From assembly GCF_016508585.1 (NCBI RefSeq), contig NZ_JADVOP010000022.1, forward strand, positions 1 through 64,000: a DNA stretch of 64,000 nucleotides. The letters are read 5' to 3'. The DNA is from Acinetobacter baumannii. Lineage in GTDB: Bacteria; Pseudomonadota; Gammaproteobacteria; Pseudomonadales; Moraxellaceae. This document shows, piece after piece, positions 1 to 9,151 of the stretch (position 1 is its first letter; every line of letters starts with the position of its first letter). Below the pieces are notes generated by a model. The model saw only the letters and a list, made by a program, of their open reading frames with translations, made no database searches and was not told where the DNA came from. The position numbers were made by a program, and so were the translations under genes.

Positions 1-649
1 ATATTGCAAAATAGTGACATAGTTTTACTTTTTGATAAATTAACATTATTTTAGTTGAGAGTTAAGGATTTAAAAATAAATTAGTATTTCTAAATTTATT
101 TTTAAGTTATGTTATTTTTCAGGTAAACTTTATATTAAATAATTGATGCTAAAAATAACTCGGCATACAGAAAATACTAGAGCAATAATAAGAACGGATT
201 AAATATGAAATTCTCTTCATAGGATAAAACAGAAGAATGTTTCATAAATTACTTTTAAATTGATGTTGAGTTCGCTGTTTTTAACATGGATAGACATTCG
301 GGCTATCTTGAGAAATAAGCATATCAACAGAAGGATATAAAAGGCTTTATTCTTCAATCTTTGGTTTATGTTTTAAATGTTTTATTTAAAATTTTTACAT
401 TATCAGGGATTCACATCCGTTTAAAGGTATCAGGTTGTAATGCCTATACCTCTGCCTCTGAGCATGATAAATGTCAGACACTTTGCAAATGTGTATAAAT
501 AAATTTATTCATACTGTGGTTGGTTTAAGAAAAGTTGATTGTGCCCATATGAAAATATACAAGTGTAAAAAAATAAGCGTAATTGTGATTGTTTTTTTTT
601 GCTTTTGCTTAGACAATCCTCGAATTAATTTTTAAGGCATACAGGTTAT
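1..649. other. Intergenic region with no supported gene
   Basis: Very AT-rich leader of the window. No open frame here combines a start codon, a ribosome binding site and recognisable protein content. A Cys-rich open frame lies near 316-497 but contains no ATG, GTG or TTG codon, so I do not call it. The last part, just before 650, presumably carries the promoter of the acyltransferase gene; I could not fix a convincing -35/-10 pair. Confidence 0.5.
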
Positions 650-1213
650 ATGAAAAAGTTTCTGGGAGAACTTACCTTCAAGCTCTCTGGCTGGTCTTAT
701 GAAGTAGATCAAAGTGTACTTGAAAAAAAACAAGTGATTATTGGTTTTGAGCACACTTCTATGATGGATGCTGTTCTTTCACTTGCTATATTTCAAATTT
801 ATAACATCAAAATCCATACTTTGATCAAGAAAGAACTATTTAAAGGACCCATGAAACCCATTTTGGAAAAAATTGGTGGAATTCCTGTCGATCGCAAATC
901 AAATAAAGACATTGTTGCGCAGATGGTGGAATTGTTTCAAAGTCAGGATGAATTCAATTTGGTGATTGCGCCTGAAGCGACACGGGCCGAACGTGGTGAA
1001 GCACGTAAGCCGATCCGTACGGGTTTTTGGCATATTGCAAAAGCAGCGGGTGTACCGATAGTTTTAATGTACGCAAATTCAAAAACCAAGCAAGGTGGAA
1101 TTTTTGGAAAAATTTATCCAACTGATCTAGATCAAGATCTCGCACAAATTAAACGGTTATATAAAGAGCATACAGGATTGGATATTGTAATTCCTGAGCC
1201 AAAAAATTCTTAA
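650..1213 (+). CDS. Short PlsC-like lysophospholipid acyltransferase family protein
   Basis: 187 residues of the LPLAT/PlsC superfamily, which moves acyl chains onto glycerophospholipid-type acceptors at the inner membrane. Seen: the catalytic H-x4-D motif HTSMMD (residues 35-40), the substrate-binding block GGIPVDR (76-82) and an APEATRA block (107-113) in place of the usual EGTRS. The protein is shorter than classical PlsC (about 240 residues) and lacks a clear N-terminal membrane anchor, as in the compact LPLAT subfamily. It starts at an ATG and stands alone, followed by a hairpin and then yebC. The acyl acceptor cannot be told from sequence; acyltransferase function is inferred from the motifs. 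Confidence 0.85.
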   Translation: MKKFLGELTFKLSGWSYEVDQSVLEKKQVIIGFEHTSMMDAVLSLAIFQIYNIKIHTLIKKELFKGPMKPILEKIGGIPVDRKSNKDIVAQMVELFQSQDEFNLVIAPEATRAERGEARKPIRTGFWHIAKAAGVPIVLMYANSKTKQGGIFGKIYPTDLDQDLAQIKRLYKEHTGLDIVIPEPKNS

Positions 1214-1233
1214 TTTGCATCAAAACTAAAAAA

Positions 1234-1261
1234 TAAGCACTTTCTCATAAAAAAGTGCTTA
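1234..1261 (+). terminator. Possible weak hairpin terminator between the acyltransferase gene and yebC
   Basis: Perfect 10-bp inverted repeat (1234-1243 with 1252-1261, 8-nt loop) just downstream of the acyltransferase stop codon. No T-run follows the stem, so it may be a weak terminator or an mRNA-stabilising hairpin. Confidence 0.4.
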
Positions 1262-1319
1262 TGTTAGAATTGCTGCAATTTGATATGGCATAAAGCCAAT
1301 CTACAGGAGCATATTTCGC

Positions 1320-2069
1320 ATGGCGGGTCATTCCAAGTGGGCCAATATTAAGCATCGTAAAGCAAAACAAGATGCGACGCGTGGTAAAGTTTTTACTAAA
1401 TATATTCGTGAATTAACCACAGCTGCCAGACTCGGCGGTCCAGATGCAGGCAGTAACCCTCGTCTACGTGCTGTTGTTGAAAAAGCACTTTCTGTCAATA
1501 TGACACGTGACACCATCAACCGTGCAATCCAACGCGGTGCTGGTGGGGACGATAATGATGATTTAAAAGAAGTCACTTATGAAGGTTATGGTGTGGGTGG
1601 TGTTGCAGTTCTCGTGGAGACGATGACCGACAATCTAAACCGTACAGTGCCAGATGTTCGACATTGTTTTTCTAAAACCAATGGTAACTTAGGTACAGCA
1701 GGTTCTGTTGCATACTTGTTTACAAAGCGTGGTGAAATTACTTTTGAGGATGTTTCTTTAGAAGACAAGATCATGGACATTGCTTTAGAGGCAGGTGCTG
1801 AAGATATCGAAGTCGATGAAGATGAAATCTTGGTGATTACTACCCCTGAAACATTTGGTGATGTACAAGATGCTCTAACGGCTGCGGGCTTAAAGTCTGA
1901 CAATGCAGAAGTGGTCATGAGCCCTTCAACCAAAGCATTAATTTCAGATGTAGATCAAGCTAAACTGATTGTGAAAATGATTGATATGTTTGAAGATTTA
2001 GATGATGTTCAAAACGTATATACCAACGTTGAGTTTACAGATGAAGTTCTGGCTGAATTAGAAAATTAA
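1320..2069 (+). CDS. yebC: YebC/PmpR family protein
   Basis: 249 residues with the highly conserved YebC N-terminus [14 protein letters not shown] and full family length. YebC/TACO1 proteins are cytoplasmic. They have been described as DNA-binding regulators (PmpR in Pseudomonas) and, more recently, as ribosome-associated factors helping translation of proline-rich stretches. Seen: basic helical N-terminal domain (1-75), then the acidic two-lobed C-terminal region with the DED-rich stretch near 165. The ATG start is fixed by the conserved N-terminus. A strong terminator follows directly, so it is probably monocistronic. In many bacteria yebC sits beside ruvC; that is not so here. Confidence 0.95.
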   Translation: MAGHSKWANIKHRKAKQDATRGKVFTKYIRELTTAARLGGPDAGSNPRLRAVVEKALSVNMTRDTINRAIQRGAGGDDNDDLKEVTYEGYGVGGVAVLVETMTDNLNRTVPDVRHCFSKTNGNLGTAGSVAYLFTKRGEITFEDVSLEDKIMDIALEAGAEDIEVDEDEILVITTPETFGDVQDALTAAGLKSDNAEVVMSPSTKALISDVDQAKLIVKMIDMFEDLDDVQNVYTNVEFTDEVLAELEN

Positions 2070-2084
2070 TTCTGATTTTTACAA

Positions 2085-2114
2085 AAGAAGCGCACTATCT
2101 AGTGCGTTTTTTTT
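2085..2114 (+). terminator. Rho-independent terminator after yebC
   Basis: Stem CGCACT (2091-2096) / AGTGCG (2101-2106) with a 4-nt loop, followed by eight T at 2107-2114 and preceded by A-rich sequence. A typical intrinsic terminator 20-40 nt after the yebC stop. Confidence 0.85.
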
Positions 2115-2410
2115 ATGGCTCGATTTCCTTTGTTAAATATGCTGTGGGAAATAATCTATAATAAATAAAATCAATAACTTATCGTTGTTTTTTAGCTGCA
2201 ATGATCAGAGGCGTAACGATTTACTTTATCTCTATAACGCATACATCCTAAGTTTTGAAGCTTGAATAAGTCTTAATTTATTAAACATAGAAGCATTTAA
2301 TCTATCGTATATTTAACATTTACTTAAAAATGTTTGACTTGTATCTCATTTTTGATTAATTTTAGATGAACGGTTGATCATTCAAACTGATTCATTCTTA
2401 AGGATAAAAA

Positions 2411-2596
2411 GTGCTTGTAAAATATAGAGATAAATACATCAATTCAGCAAACATCAAGTTTATGGAAGTCGAAACCATCCAAGGGAATATCCATCAGGCG
2501 AAAATTTTTTTTATTGATGGAAGCAATATCGATTTAAAGTTTATTGATAAAGTGCAGTTTGATTCATTTCTACTTAAATTAACAAATAACAATTAA
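2411..2596 (+). CDS. Small hypothetical protein, 61 residues
   Basis: Starts with GTG at 2411, preceded by AAGGAT about 6 nt upstream, which is a good ribosome binding site. The protein is predicted to be beta-rich and soluble (motifs KYINSANIKF and FFIDGSNIDL), with no signal peptide or membrane segment. I do not recognise a family. It is flanked by about 300 bp of AT-rich DNA upstream and by the convergent Lrp-type regulator gene downstream. The ribosome binding site and regular reading frame make it probably real; no function is proposed. Confidence 0.55.
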   Translation: MLVKYRDKYINSANIKFMEVETIQGNIHQAKIFFIDGSNIDLKFIDKVQFDSFLLKLTNNN

Positions 2597-2683
2597 AGAA
2601 ATTCTGGTTTGAAAGCATGACATACCCACATAAGGGGAGGAGAGATCCTTCATTTTTGTAGAATGTCAGCACAGAATCAGCAA

Positions 2684-3163
2684 CTAAACCCGATTCAATA
2701 AACCGGTACAGTTAAATACTCGATTATATTCTTTGATCACAAAGCTTGAGTGTAGTGCAACCACATGATCAATTTTACCAATACGTTTAAGTAAAATCTC
2801 ACTGTAGTTTTCCATATCTTTAGCAATGACTTCAACCAAAAAATCTGCGGTTTGTCCCGTTACTAAAAAGGCATTGATTACTTCTGGAATATTTTCCAGT
2901 TCTTCTAAAAATTTTGCAAATGTATCTGTGTCATGTTTACTGAGTGAAATCTGTAAAATCACATGGAGCTTAAAGCCTAATTTTTCGAAGTTAATATCAC
3001 GTTTTAGATTGGTCATGATATCCGTTTCAATCAAATGCTTGATGCGGCGGTGTACTGAACTCACCGATAGATTTATACGTTCTGACAGTTCATTTAAGTT
3101 AATATCTTCATGGGTTAATATTTCTAATATTTGTTTGTCGTAACGGTCAAGTTCCATAGCCAT
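2684..3163 (-). CDS. Lrp/AsnC family transcriptional regulator
   Basis: 159 residues, the normal length for the family. Seen: N-terminal winged helix-turn-helix (about 5-55, with LNELSERINLSVSSVHRR as the HTH) followed by a RAM/ligand-sensing domain (about 70-150) with the typical GxxD region around TGQTADF. Such proteins form dimers or octamers and respond to amino acids. ATG codons at 3163 and 3157 are both possible; neither has a strong ribosome binding site. The gene is divergent from the MoeB/ThiF gene across about 240 bp, a common position for a local regulator, but the target is unknown. Confidence 0.9.
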   Translation of the reverse strand: MAMELDRYDKQILEILTHEDINLNELSERINLSVSSVHRRIKHLIETDIMTNLKRDINFEKLGFKLHVILQISLSKHDTDTFAKFLEELENIPEVINAFLVTGQTADFLVEVIAKDMENYSEILLKRIGKIDHVVALHSSFVIKEYNRVFNCTGLLNRV

Positions 3164-3406
3164 ACTCAGTGTGAAATTTTTTTCTAAACTAATGTAGAAT
3201 GAAATTTATAAATTTTCAATATTGAAATAATACTTGAAAAATATTTGCGATAAATAAAATAAACCAGCAACTTTCTACTTTTGATCCGCAGTTGAGCAAA
3301 TACTGTTGTTCAAGCAGTTATTTTGGGTTCAATTTTACAATGTTCTACGTGATAAACCTTGAAAATGTTATATTGCATATGGGTAGAGTGGAATTGATGT
3401 TAGTAC

Positions 3407-4189
3407 ATGATGGATATGGATTTAGAACTGAACGAATCTGAAATGTATCTTTATTCACGCCAGATTTTATTGGATGGCTGGGATTTAGAGGCGCAGGAAA
3501 AATTAAAGCTCGCCAATATTCTGATTGTTGGCTGTGGTGGCATTGGTTGTATGACAGCTGAGCTGTTGGCGCGCGCAGGTGTAGGTAAAATTAGTCTGAT
3601 TGATGCAGATATTATAGAAATGAGTAATCTACAAAGACAGATTGCTTATGTCGAGCAAGATATCGGTTTCTATAAAGCAGAAATTTTAGCCAAGCGATTG
3701 CGACAGATTAACCCATTTATCCAAGTGGAACATCATACCATCCAACTTGATCAGCAGAACGCACAAATGCTTATCTCACAACAAGATTTAGTGCTTGATG
3801 GTTGTGATAACTTTGCTACACGTTATCTGGTCAATCAAACCTGTACACATGCTCAAGTGCCTTTGATTAGCGCATCAGCAATTGGTTTTCAAGGGCAGTT
3901 GTTTATGGCTGAAGGGAATTCAGCCTGTTATGAATGCCTATTTCCCAAAGAGCAACAGCAAAATGAAAATTTACGCTGTGCCGACACAGGCGTATTGGCA
4001 ACAACGCCAAATGTTATCGCCAGTTTACAGGCTCATCATGCACTTTTATATCTAGGTCTGGGAAAGACACCACTCAAGCAAAAATTATTGCTTTGGGATG
4101 GTTTAACAATGAAACAACGAATTTTAGCCTTTGAAAAAGATCAAGATTGTACAAACTGTCAGCTTAGCCATACTGCAAATGCTGATTAA
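3407..4189 (+). CDS. MoeB/ThiF family adenylyltransferase
   Basis: 260 residues of the E1-like HesA/MoeB/ThiF family, which adenylates the C-terminal glycine of a ubiquitin-like sulfur carrier (MoaD or ThiS) in molybdopterin or thiamine synthesis. Seen: nucleotide-binding GCGGIG near residue 45, the arginine-finger region NLQRQ, acceptor-helix motif DGCDNFATR, and two zinc CxxC pairs (CYEC, CTNC). Length matches MoeB. There is no fused rhodanese domain. The neighbour downstream is an ABC1 kinase gene 39 nt away on the same strand. The sequence does not tell MoeB from ThiF; MoeB is the likelier role from length and motif order. Confidence 0.85.
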   Translation: MMDMDLELNESEMYLYSRQILLDGWDLEAQEKLKLANILIVGCGGIGCMTAELLARAGVGKISLIDADIIEMSNLQRQIAYVEQDIGFYKAEILAKRLRQINPFIQVEHHTIQLDQQNAQMLISQQDLVLDGCDNFATRYLVNQTCTHAQVPLISASAIGFQGQLFMAEGNSACYECLFPKEQQQNENLRCADTGVLATTPNVIASLQAHHALLYLGLGKTPLKQKLLLWDGLTMKQRILAFEKDQDCTNCQLSHTANAD

Positions 4190-4228
4190 TTTGTTAAACT
4201 CCAACAAACTCAATTTAATGTTGACATT

Positions 4229-5527
4229 ATGAAAAATAATATCTTTCTCGATGGTCTGCGTTCAGTCGCCCGCGTTGGGGAAACGGCTGTAATTGCAGCG
4301 AAAGCAGGCATTAAATATGCCACAGAAAAACCCAGTAATGCCAAACTGATGCGTGAAACCTTTGAATCATTAGGTTCAACGTATATTAAATTAGGTCAAT
4401 TTATTGCCAGCACACCCTCATTATTTCCTCGTGAGTATGTTGAAGAGTTCCAAGGCTGTTTGGATCAGACGCCTTATTTACCATTTAGCTATGTGAAAGG
4501 GGTGTTGGAGCAAGAGTTCGCGGGGCGTGACTTAGCAGAGATATTTGCTTCTATTGATGAAAAGCCATTGGCCTCAGCATCCATCGCCCAGGTACATGCT
4601 GCACGTTTAGTTACTGGCGAAGATGTAGTCATTAAGGTACAAAAGCCAGGCGTTGAAACCATTCTTTATACTGATTTAAATGTCTTGCATTGGGCGACCA
4701 AGGTTTTGGAAAAAGCCATTCCTAAAGTTAAATTTGCTTCTTTGGCCGATATTGTTGAAGAAATCAAAACACGTATGGTTCGTGAAGTTGATTTTATTGA
4801 AGAAGCAAAAAATTTAGATGATTTTGTCAATTATCTGAATATTTCTCGCAATACTGCTGCGACAGCACCTAAGGTATATCACCAATTTTCAACACGTCGT
4901 GTACTGACCATGCAACGTTTGTATGGTGTACCATTGACCGATTTTGATGTTGTCAAAAAAGTTGCCAAAGATCCTTCACAGGTATTAATTACAGCAATGA
5001 ATACTTGGTTTGGCAGTTTAATGCTGTGTCAATCTTTCCACGCAGATTTACATGCAGGCAACCTGATGTTGCTAGAAGATGGACGAATCGGCTTTATCGA
5101 CTTTGGAATCGTTGGACAGTTAAAACCGGAAGTCTGGCAAGCATGCATGGCATTTATGGATGCATTGCAAAAGACCGATTACAAGTTGATGGCTGAAAAT
5201 ATGCTGCAAATGGGCATGACCAGTACCCAAATTGACACTCAGGTTTTAGCAGATGATTTGGAGCGTTTATTTAGTGGTGTATTGCTCGCTGATCCTCAGC
5301 AAATCATGACTTCGAATCCATCTGATCTTAACGATATCATGATGGATATGGTTGCTGTCGGAGAGCGTCATGGTATACGTTTCCCACGCGATTTCGCTTT
5401 ACTGTTCAAGCAAATGCTGTATTTTGATCGTTTTATGCGAGTGCTTGCACCCTATACGGATATTTATGCTGACCAACGTTTACAGATGGTTCAAAATATC
5501 GACCCGGCATCATTATTAAAGCATTAA
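4229..5527 (+). CDS. ABC1/UbiB/AarF family atypical kinase
   Basis: 432 residues of the ABC1 (ADCK/UbiB) atypical kinase family. Members act as ATPases supporting ubiquinone synthesis. Seen: the family-specific KxGQ motif (YIKLGQF, about residues 53-58), the alanine-rich loop ASASIAQVHAA, VIKVQKPG (ATP-binding lysine), HADLHAGNLM (catalytic loop) and DFGIVG (metal-binding DFG). E. coli UbiB is about 546 residues with two C-terminal membrane helices; this protein ends without them and looks soluble or peripheral, so it is probably a paralogue rather than UbiB itself. A coq7 gene lies about 1.5 kb downstream, which fits a quinone link but does not prove it. Confidence 0.88.
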   Translation: MKNNIFLDGLRSVARVGETAVIAAKAGIKYATEKPSNAKLMRETFESLGSTYIKLGQFIASTPSLFPREYVEEFQGCLDQTPYLPFSYVKGVLEQEFAGRDLAEIFASIDEKPLASASIAQVHAARLVTGEDVVIKVQKPGVETILYTDLNVLHWATKVLEKAIPKVKFASLADIVEEIKTRMVREVDFIEEAKNLDDFVNYLNISRNTAATAPKVYHQFSTRRVLTMQRLYGVPLTDFDVVKKVAKDPSQVLITAMNTWFGSLMLCQSFHADLHAGNLMLLEDGRIGFIDFGIVGQLKPEVWQACMAFMDALQKTDYKLMAENMLQMGMTSTQIDTQVLADDLERLFSGVLLADPQQIMTSNPSDLNDIMMDMVAVGERHGIRFPRDFALLFKQMLYFDRFMRVLAPYTDIYADQRLQMVQNIDPASLLKH

Positions 5528-5629
5528 TATTAAGCGCCCCTTGTGAGAAGTATTTCAAAGATTTGACTCAAGTCTTGGTCAATACATTTTCGCAAGGGTT
5601 TTTCATTGAACAAGAGAATTTTTTTAATC

Positions 5630-6010
5630 ATGGATGCAATTATTATTGAAGGTTTGAAAGTCGATACTGTCGTTGGCTGTTTTAACTGGGAACGTCAAAT
5701 TATCCAGCCTTTAATGCTTGATCTGCATATTCAAACGAATTTAGAGCAAGCTTCAAATTCAGATGAACTTGAACATACTTTAAATTATGCAGAGATTTGT
5801 GATATTTCAGCCAAAGTGATTCAAGATGCTGCCCCAAAATTGATCGAACATGCTGCGAAACTGGTATTAAATGCGCTTTTCACTACCTTTCCTGCAATTG
5901 AATCGATTATGATTACCATCCGTAAGCCTGCTATTATCCCGCAAGCAAATTCTGTAGGAATTCGTCTTGAACGCCACCGAAACGATATTCGCTCTAGCGC
6001 TAGCCAGTAA
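5630..6010 (+). CDS. folB: Dihydroneopterin aldolase
   Basis: Catalyses retro-aldol cleavage of dihydroneopterin to 6-hydroxymethyl-dihydropterin plus glycolaldehyde in folate synthesis. Seen: N-terminal MDAIIIEGLKVDTVVGCFNWER, the family signature in which the conserved ExxRxxxQP appears as ERQIIQP; LNYAEICD; IEHAAKLV; and the closing VGIRLERHR. I start it at ATG 5630 (126 residues, near the usual 120) rather than at the upstream TTG 5606, which would add nine residues absent from the family. It overlaps the next gene, a folK-like frame, by 44 nt, so the two are likely co-translated. Confidence 0.92.
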   Translation: MDAIIIEGLKVDTVVGCFNWERQIIQPLMLDLHIQTNLEQASNSDELEHTLNYAEICDISAKVIQDAAPKLIEHAAKLVLNALFTTFPAIESIMITIRKPAIIPQANSVGIRLERHRNDIRSSASQ

Positions 6011-6404
6011 TAATCAACCACAACATCATTTTCAAAAATCGCTGACTCAAATTAAAAAACTGGGAGAAGCAGTTTTTTCTCCTATTTATTTAATTCCCTG
6101 TCGTGATGGAATTGGTGCGGATTATTGGAATGCTGCCTGTTTATTAAAAAGTCATTTGTCTGTCGATCAGATGATTTTTCAATTAAAACAGATGGAAGCA
6201 GAGTCTGGACGTACCCGACCATCTCATCATATTTCTTTAGATATTGATTTAATCGCTTGGGGAACCAAGTTAAATACGATGCATTTTAATCCCAAAAAAC
6301 TTCCACTGGCTTTAGACGTTAAAATTCCAATGTTTGATCTTTGGCAAGATGCCCGATTCAGCTATCCACCTCATCAATTTCCAGTGATTGATCTACCCGC
6401 ATAA
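5967..6404 (+). CDS. Divergent FolK-like (HPPK) protein
   Basis: 145 residues resembling 6-hydroxymethyl-7,8-dihydropterin pyrophosphokinase. Seen: ALASNN at the N-terminus (canonical GSN changed to ASN), YWNAACLL for the usual YLNA, and ESGRTR...SLDIDLI for the E..GR.R....R.LDLD block. The two metal-binding aspartates are kept. The loop between GR.R and LDID is about three residues shorter than in E. coli HPPK, and the counterparts of Trp89, Arg92 and Arg121 are not seen. It starts at TTG 5967 inside folB, so translation is probably coupled. It may be a paralogue with altered activity; a canonical folK may exist elsewhere. Confidence 0.7.
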   Translation: MNATETIFALALASNNQPQHHFQKSLTQIKKLGEAVFSPIYLIPCRDGIGADYWNAACLLKSHLSVDQMIFQLKQMEAESGRTRPSHHISLDIDLIAWGTKLNTMHFNPKKLPLALDVKIPMFDLWQDARFSYPPHQFPVIDLPA

Positions 6405-6415
6405 GGTGAGTACAT

Positions 6416-6940
6416 TTGAACATTCAATCAATGATTTTAATGAGTGCTGCATTATTATTAACAGCCTGTACAGCGCTTCATGAAAAATCACTCCAACAGC
6501 CTGAGCTTTCTTCAAGCCGTCTGCAGTCATTGCAACAGCGTGACATACATTTAAAACAGCAAGTAGAAGCTTATACTCAGGGGCAGTCTACATTCAATGT
6601 CGCATTCAATGACCTGAATCAAGATGGAATTGAGGATGCGATTGTTTTGCTTAATGGACTGGATTGGTGTGGCTCAGGTGGTTGCAGTATGCTGGTCTTT
6701 AAAGGTGGAGAAAATCAGCAGTTTGAGTTTTTAAGCAAAACAACTTTGGTAGACACACCTGTATATGTGACCAGTTATATGCACAACGGTTGGAAGCAAC
6801 TATTTATATATACACCGAAGCATGGGCAAGTGATGTTAAAATTTGATGGAAAACAATATCCCTTCAATCCATCTTTGTTGCCACTACAAACTGCAAAATT
6901 GGCTCCGAATAGTGCCCAATTGATATTTGGCGAAGAGTGA
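6416..6940 (+). CDS. Putative lipoprotein with Asp-rich DxNxDG motif
   Basis: 174 residues. The N-terminus is a lipoprotein signal with lipobox LTAC (Cys18), so the product should be exported and lipidated. The mature part contains FNDLNQDGIEDAIV (about 62-75), resembling the Asp-rich calcium-binding loop of FG-GAP/EF-hand-like repeats, followed by a Cys pair in DWCGSGGC, perhaps a disulfide. The start is TTG 6416 with AAGGTGAG about 5 nt upstream; ATG 6431 is an alternative that keeps the lipobox. It follows the folK-like gene by 11 nt and may share its transcript. Function unknown. Confidence 0.75.
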   Translation: MNIQSMILMSAALLLTACTALHEKSLQQPELSSSRLQSLQQRDIHLKQQVEAYTQGQSTFNVAFNDLNQDGIEDAIVLLNGLDWCGSGGCSMLVFKGGENQQFEFLSKTTLVDTPVYVTSYMHNGWKQLFIYTPKHGQVMLKFDGKQYPFNPSLLPLQTAKLAPNSAQLIFGEE

Positions 6941-7017
6941 TATTCAATCTAGGTAAATATGGGTTTTGTTCCGCATTTAACTATTCATAACGCTTAATGT
7001 GTTGAAAAAAAGATGTT

Positions 7018-7050
7018 AAAAAATAAGCCCAATTCAAGGGCTTATTTTTT
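7018..7050. terminator. Bidirectional terminator between convergent genes
   Basis: Near-perfect palindrome: A-run plus TAAGCCC (7018-7030), 7-nt loop, GGGCTTA plus T-run (7038-7050). It sits between the lipoprotein gene (+) and coq7 (-) and has A and T tracts suitable for both directions. Confidence 0.88.
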
Positions 7051-7061
7051 GGATATTGTCA

Positions 7062-7697
7062 TTAGATATAATAACTGGTCTTGGTCATCAGTTTGGAAAT
7101 GGCAGTCATGGTAATTTTAACAGGGATTGGAAGTTCAACACCGCCCGCGGTTAAAGCTGTATCACGATGATGTAATTCGTCTTCATTCATCTGTACCAAG
7201 ATCTTACGCGAACGTTCATCTTGAGCAGGGAGTTGACTGATATGATGCTGCAAGTGAAGACTCACTTGGCGTTCAGTTTCAGCCACAAAACCCAAACTGT
7301 ATTTGTCGCCAGCGATCCCTGCAATTGCCCCCATACCAAATGAAAGACCGTACCATACTGGATTGAGTAAACTGGTATGACTGTCCAACTCTTTTAAACG
7401 GTCCTCACACCATGCCAAATGATCTTGTTCTTCAATGGCAGCAAACTCCATTTCACGACGGACATTGGGAAGTTTTGCGGTGAGGGCTTGTCCATGATAA
7501 AGGGCTTGCGCGCAGACCTCACCACTGTGGTTGACCCGCATTAAACCTGCTACATGGCGTGCTTCACTGACAGCCAGTTTAGTTTCAGTCTCAGTGGATG
7601 GATTGGCTCTTTGTGCAGATGTTGCTCCAGGAACTAAGCTTCTTAACGCTTGATCAAAAGAATGAATCAATTTATCAATGCCCGTATATTGACGCAT
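7062..7697 (-). CDS. coq7: Demethoxyubiquinone hydroxylase Coq7
   Basis: 211-residue di-iron membrane-associated monooxygenase that hydroxylates 2-octaprenyl-3-methyl-6-methoxy-1,4-benzoquinol, the penultimate step of ubiquinone synthesis. Seen: the ferritin-like ligand sets NHSGEVCAQALYHGQ, EEQDHLAWCEDRL (ExxH), and MNEDELHHRDTA (ExxH). The acidic-iron motifs and length match the Acinetobacter/Pseudomonas Coq7 branch, which replaces UbiF. The gene follows the MFS gene with one base between them, so they are very likely co-transcribed. A shared terminator lies just downstream. Confidence 0.95.
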   Translation of the reverse strand: MRQYTGIDKLIHSFDQALRSLVPGATSAQRANPSTETETKLAVSEARHVAGLMRVNHSGEVCAQALYHGQALTAKLPNVRREMEFAAIEEQDHLAWCEDRLKELDSHTSLLNPVWYGLSFGMGAIAGIAGDKYSLGFVAETERQVSLHLQHHISQLPAQDERSRKILVQMNEDELHHRDTALTAGGVELPIPVKITMTAISKLMTKTSYYI

Positions 7698-7698
7698 A

Positions 7699-9033
7699 TT
7701 AGTCCTCCAAAGAAACTTGAGTGGTTACGATTAAGGGTTTTAAACGAATTAATAACCATGTGCTAAACAAAGCACTTAACACAGCAGTTATGCAAAATAG
7801 AATTTTAATATCTATTTTTAATATACTTAAGATGATAATGGAAAAAATCGCCGATGAAACCATGAATATTGCATTAAAGATATTATTCGCAGCAACAACG
7901 CGCGCTCGATGTGATTTTGGTGCATACGCCTGCATCATGGCATACAGGGGGACGATATAAAAACCTCCACTAATTCCCAGTAAAGTCACAGCCAACATTA
8001 CGTGATAGTATGGGGCGCCAGAACTAAACATATCTGTAACGGAAATCAAGTCACCGGTACGTTCAGGAACAAAAGCCAGACTGCCTGCAAGGTAAACTGC
8101 AAATAAAGTTAAGCCGATCGCACCCAGCGGTACCATTCTGATATGCACTTCAGCTCCACCGATTTTGCGGCACAGCAATGAACCAACACCAATCCCCACA
8201 GAGAAAAATGTCAGGAGCAGACTCACTACATTTTCATTGCCATGCAGGTTTTGTTGGGTTAATTGAGGGATTTGAGTAAGGTAGGTCGCACCATAGAACC
8301 AATACCAAGAATTACCTAAAAGTATCATAAAAATTAAAGGCAAACTTTTTGCATAGCGGATGGTTTCAAAACTGGTTCTAAAGAAATTCCAGTCAATCTC
8401 CAGATCTGTATTAGAGGTTGATTGTTTGAGAATAAAGCGACTCGATACATAGCCCACAGCTGCGATGGAGACAATGGTTAGACAAATCCAAATCATATGG
8501 CCTTGAGAGAGTGATATAACTGCACCACCCAAAATCATCCCGATTAAAATGGCTATGGATGTTCCAGACTGAAATAAGGCATTTCCTGACATTAACTCAT
8601 TTGGTTTTAAAATTTCAGGCAGAATTGCATATTTAATTGGACCAAAGAAGGTGCTGTGCGTACCCATCAAAAACAAAGCAAACAGTAATATCCACAAATT
8701 ACCCAGTAAAAAACCTGCCGACGCAATCAGCATAATGATGATTTCAAGAATTTTAATGTTTCTAACTAAAAATGAACGTTCATACTTATCTGCAATTTGA
8801 CCCGCTGTCGCAGAAAAGATGAAATAGGGCAATATAAATAGAAGTGCGGCAAGGTTGTTTAAAGTGCTGACACTTGCTGATTGTTGCTGAATCCATCCAT
8901 AGGTAATGACGAGCAATAAGGACTGTTTATACACATTGTCGTTTAAGGCGCCAAAAAATTGGGTGAGGAACATCGGTAAAAAACGTCGGGTCCCTAAAAT
9001 ATGCTCATTTTTTTCCATTGTTGAAGACTTCAT
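7699..9033 (-). CDS. MFS transporter, LplT-like
   Basis: 444 residues with about 12 hydrophobic segments. The N-terminus FLTQFFGALNDNVYKQSLL is the hallmark of the LplT/Aas-linked branch of the major facilitator superfamily, which flips lysophospholipids across the inner membrane for re-acylation. Also seen: ADKYERSFLVRNIKI between segments 2 and 3, in the position of the MFS loop motif. In many bacteria this carrier is fused or adjacent to the acyltransferase/acyl-ACP synthetase Aas; here it is paired with coq7 instead, 1 nt apart. Substrate is inferred from family only. It is divergent from tamA across about 118 bp. Confidence 0.85.
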   Translation of the reverse strand: MKSSTMEKNEHILGTRRFLPMFLTQFFGALNDNVYKQSLLLVITYGWIQQQSASVSTLNNLAALLFILPYFIFSATAGQIADKYERSFLVRNIKILEIIIMLIASAGFLLGNLWILLFALFLMGTHSTFFGPIKYAILPEILKPNELMSGNALFQSGTSIAILIGMILGGAVISLSQGHMIWICLTIVSIAAVGYVSSRFILKQSTSNTDLEIDWNFFRTSFETIRYAKSLPLIFMILLGNSWYWFYGATYLTQIPQLTQQNLHGNENVVSLLLTFFSVGIGVGSLLCRKIGGAEVHIRMVPLGAIGLTLFAVYLAGSLAFVPERTGDLISVTDMFSSGAPYYHVMLAVTLLGISGGFYIVPLYAMMQAYAPKSHRARVVAANNIFNAIFMVSSAIFSIIILSILKIDIKILFCITAVLSALFSTWLLIRLKPLIVTTQVSLED

Positions 9034-9151
9034 TTAGTTATATATAAGAAATGTGTTGAAATGGTAACTATCTCTCAAAATCATGTATCATGTTTTTACC
9101 TTAAATCATGTGTAAAACCAATTGGTTTGAGTATTTGAAAGATTTTTAATC

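Noticed and set aside
316..497. Cys-rich open frame near the window start
   Set aside because: No ATG, GTG or TTG codon in the frame and no ribosome binding site; AT-rich neighbourhood makes chance frames common.
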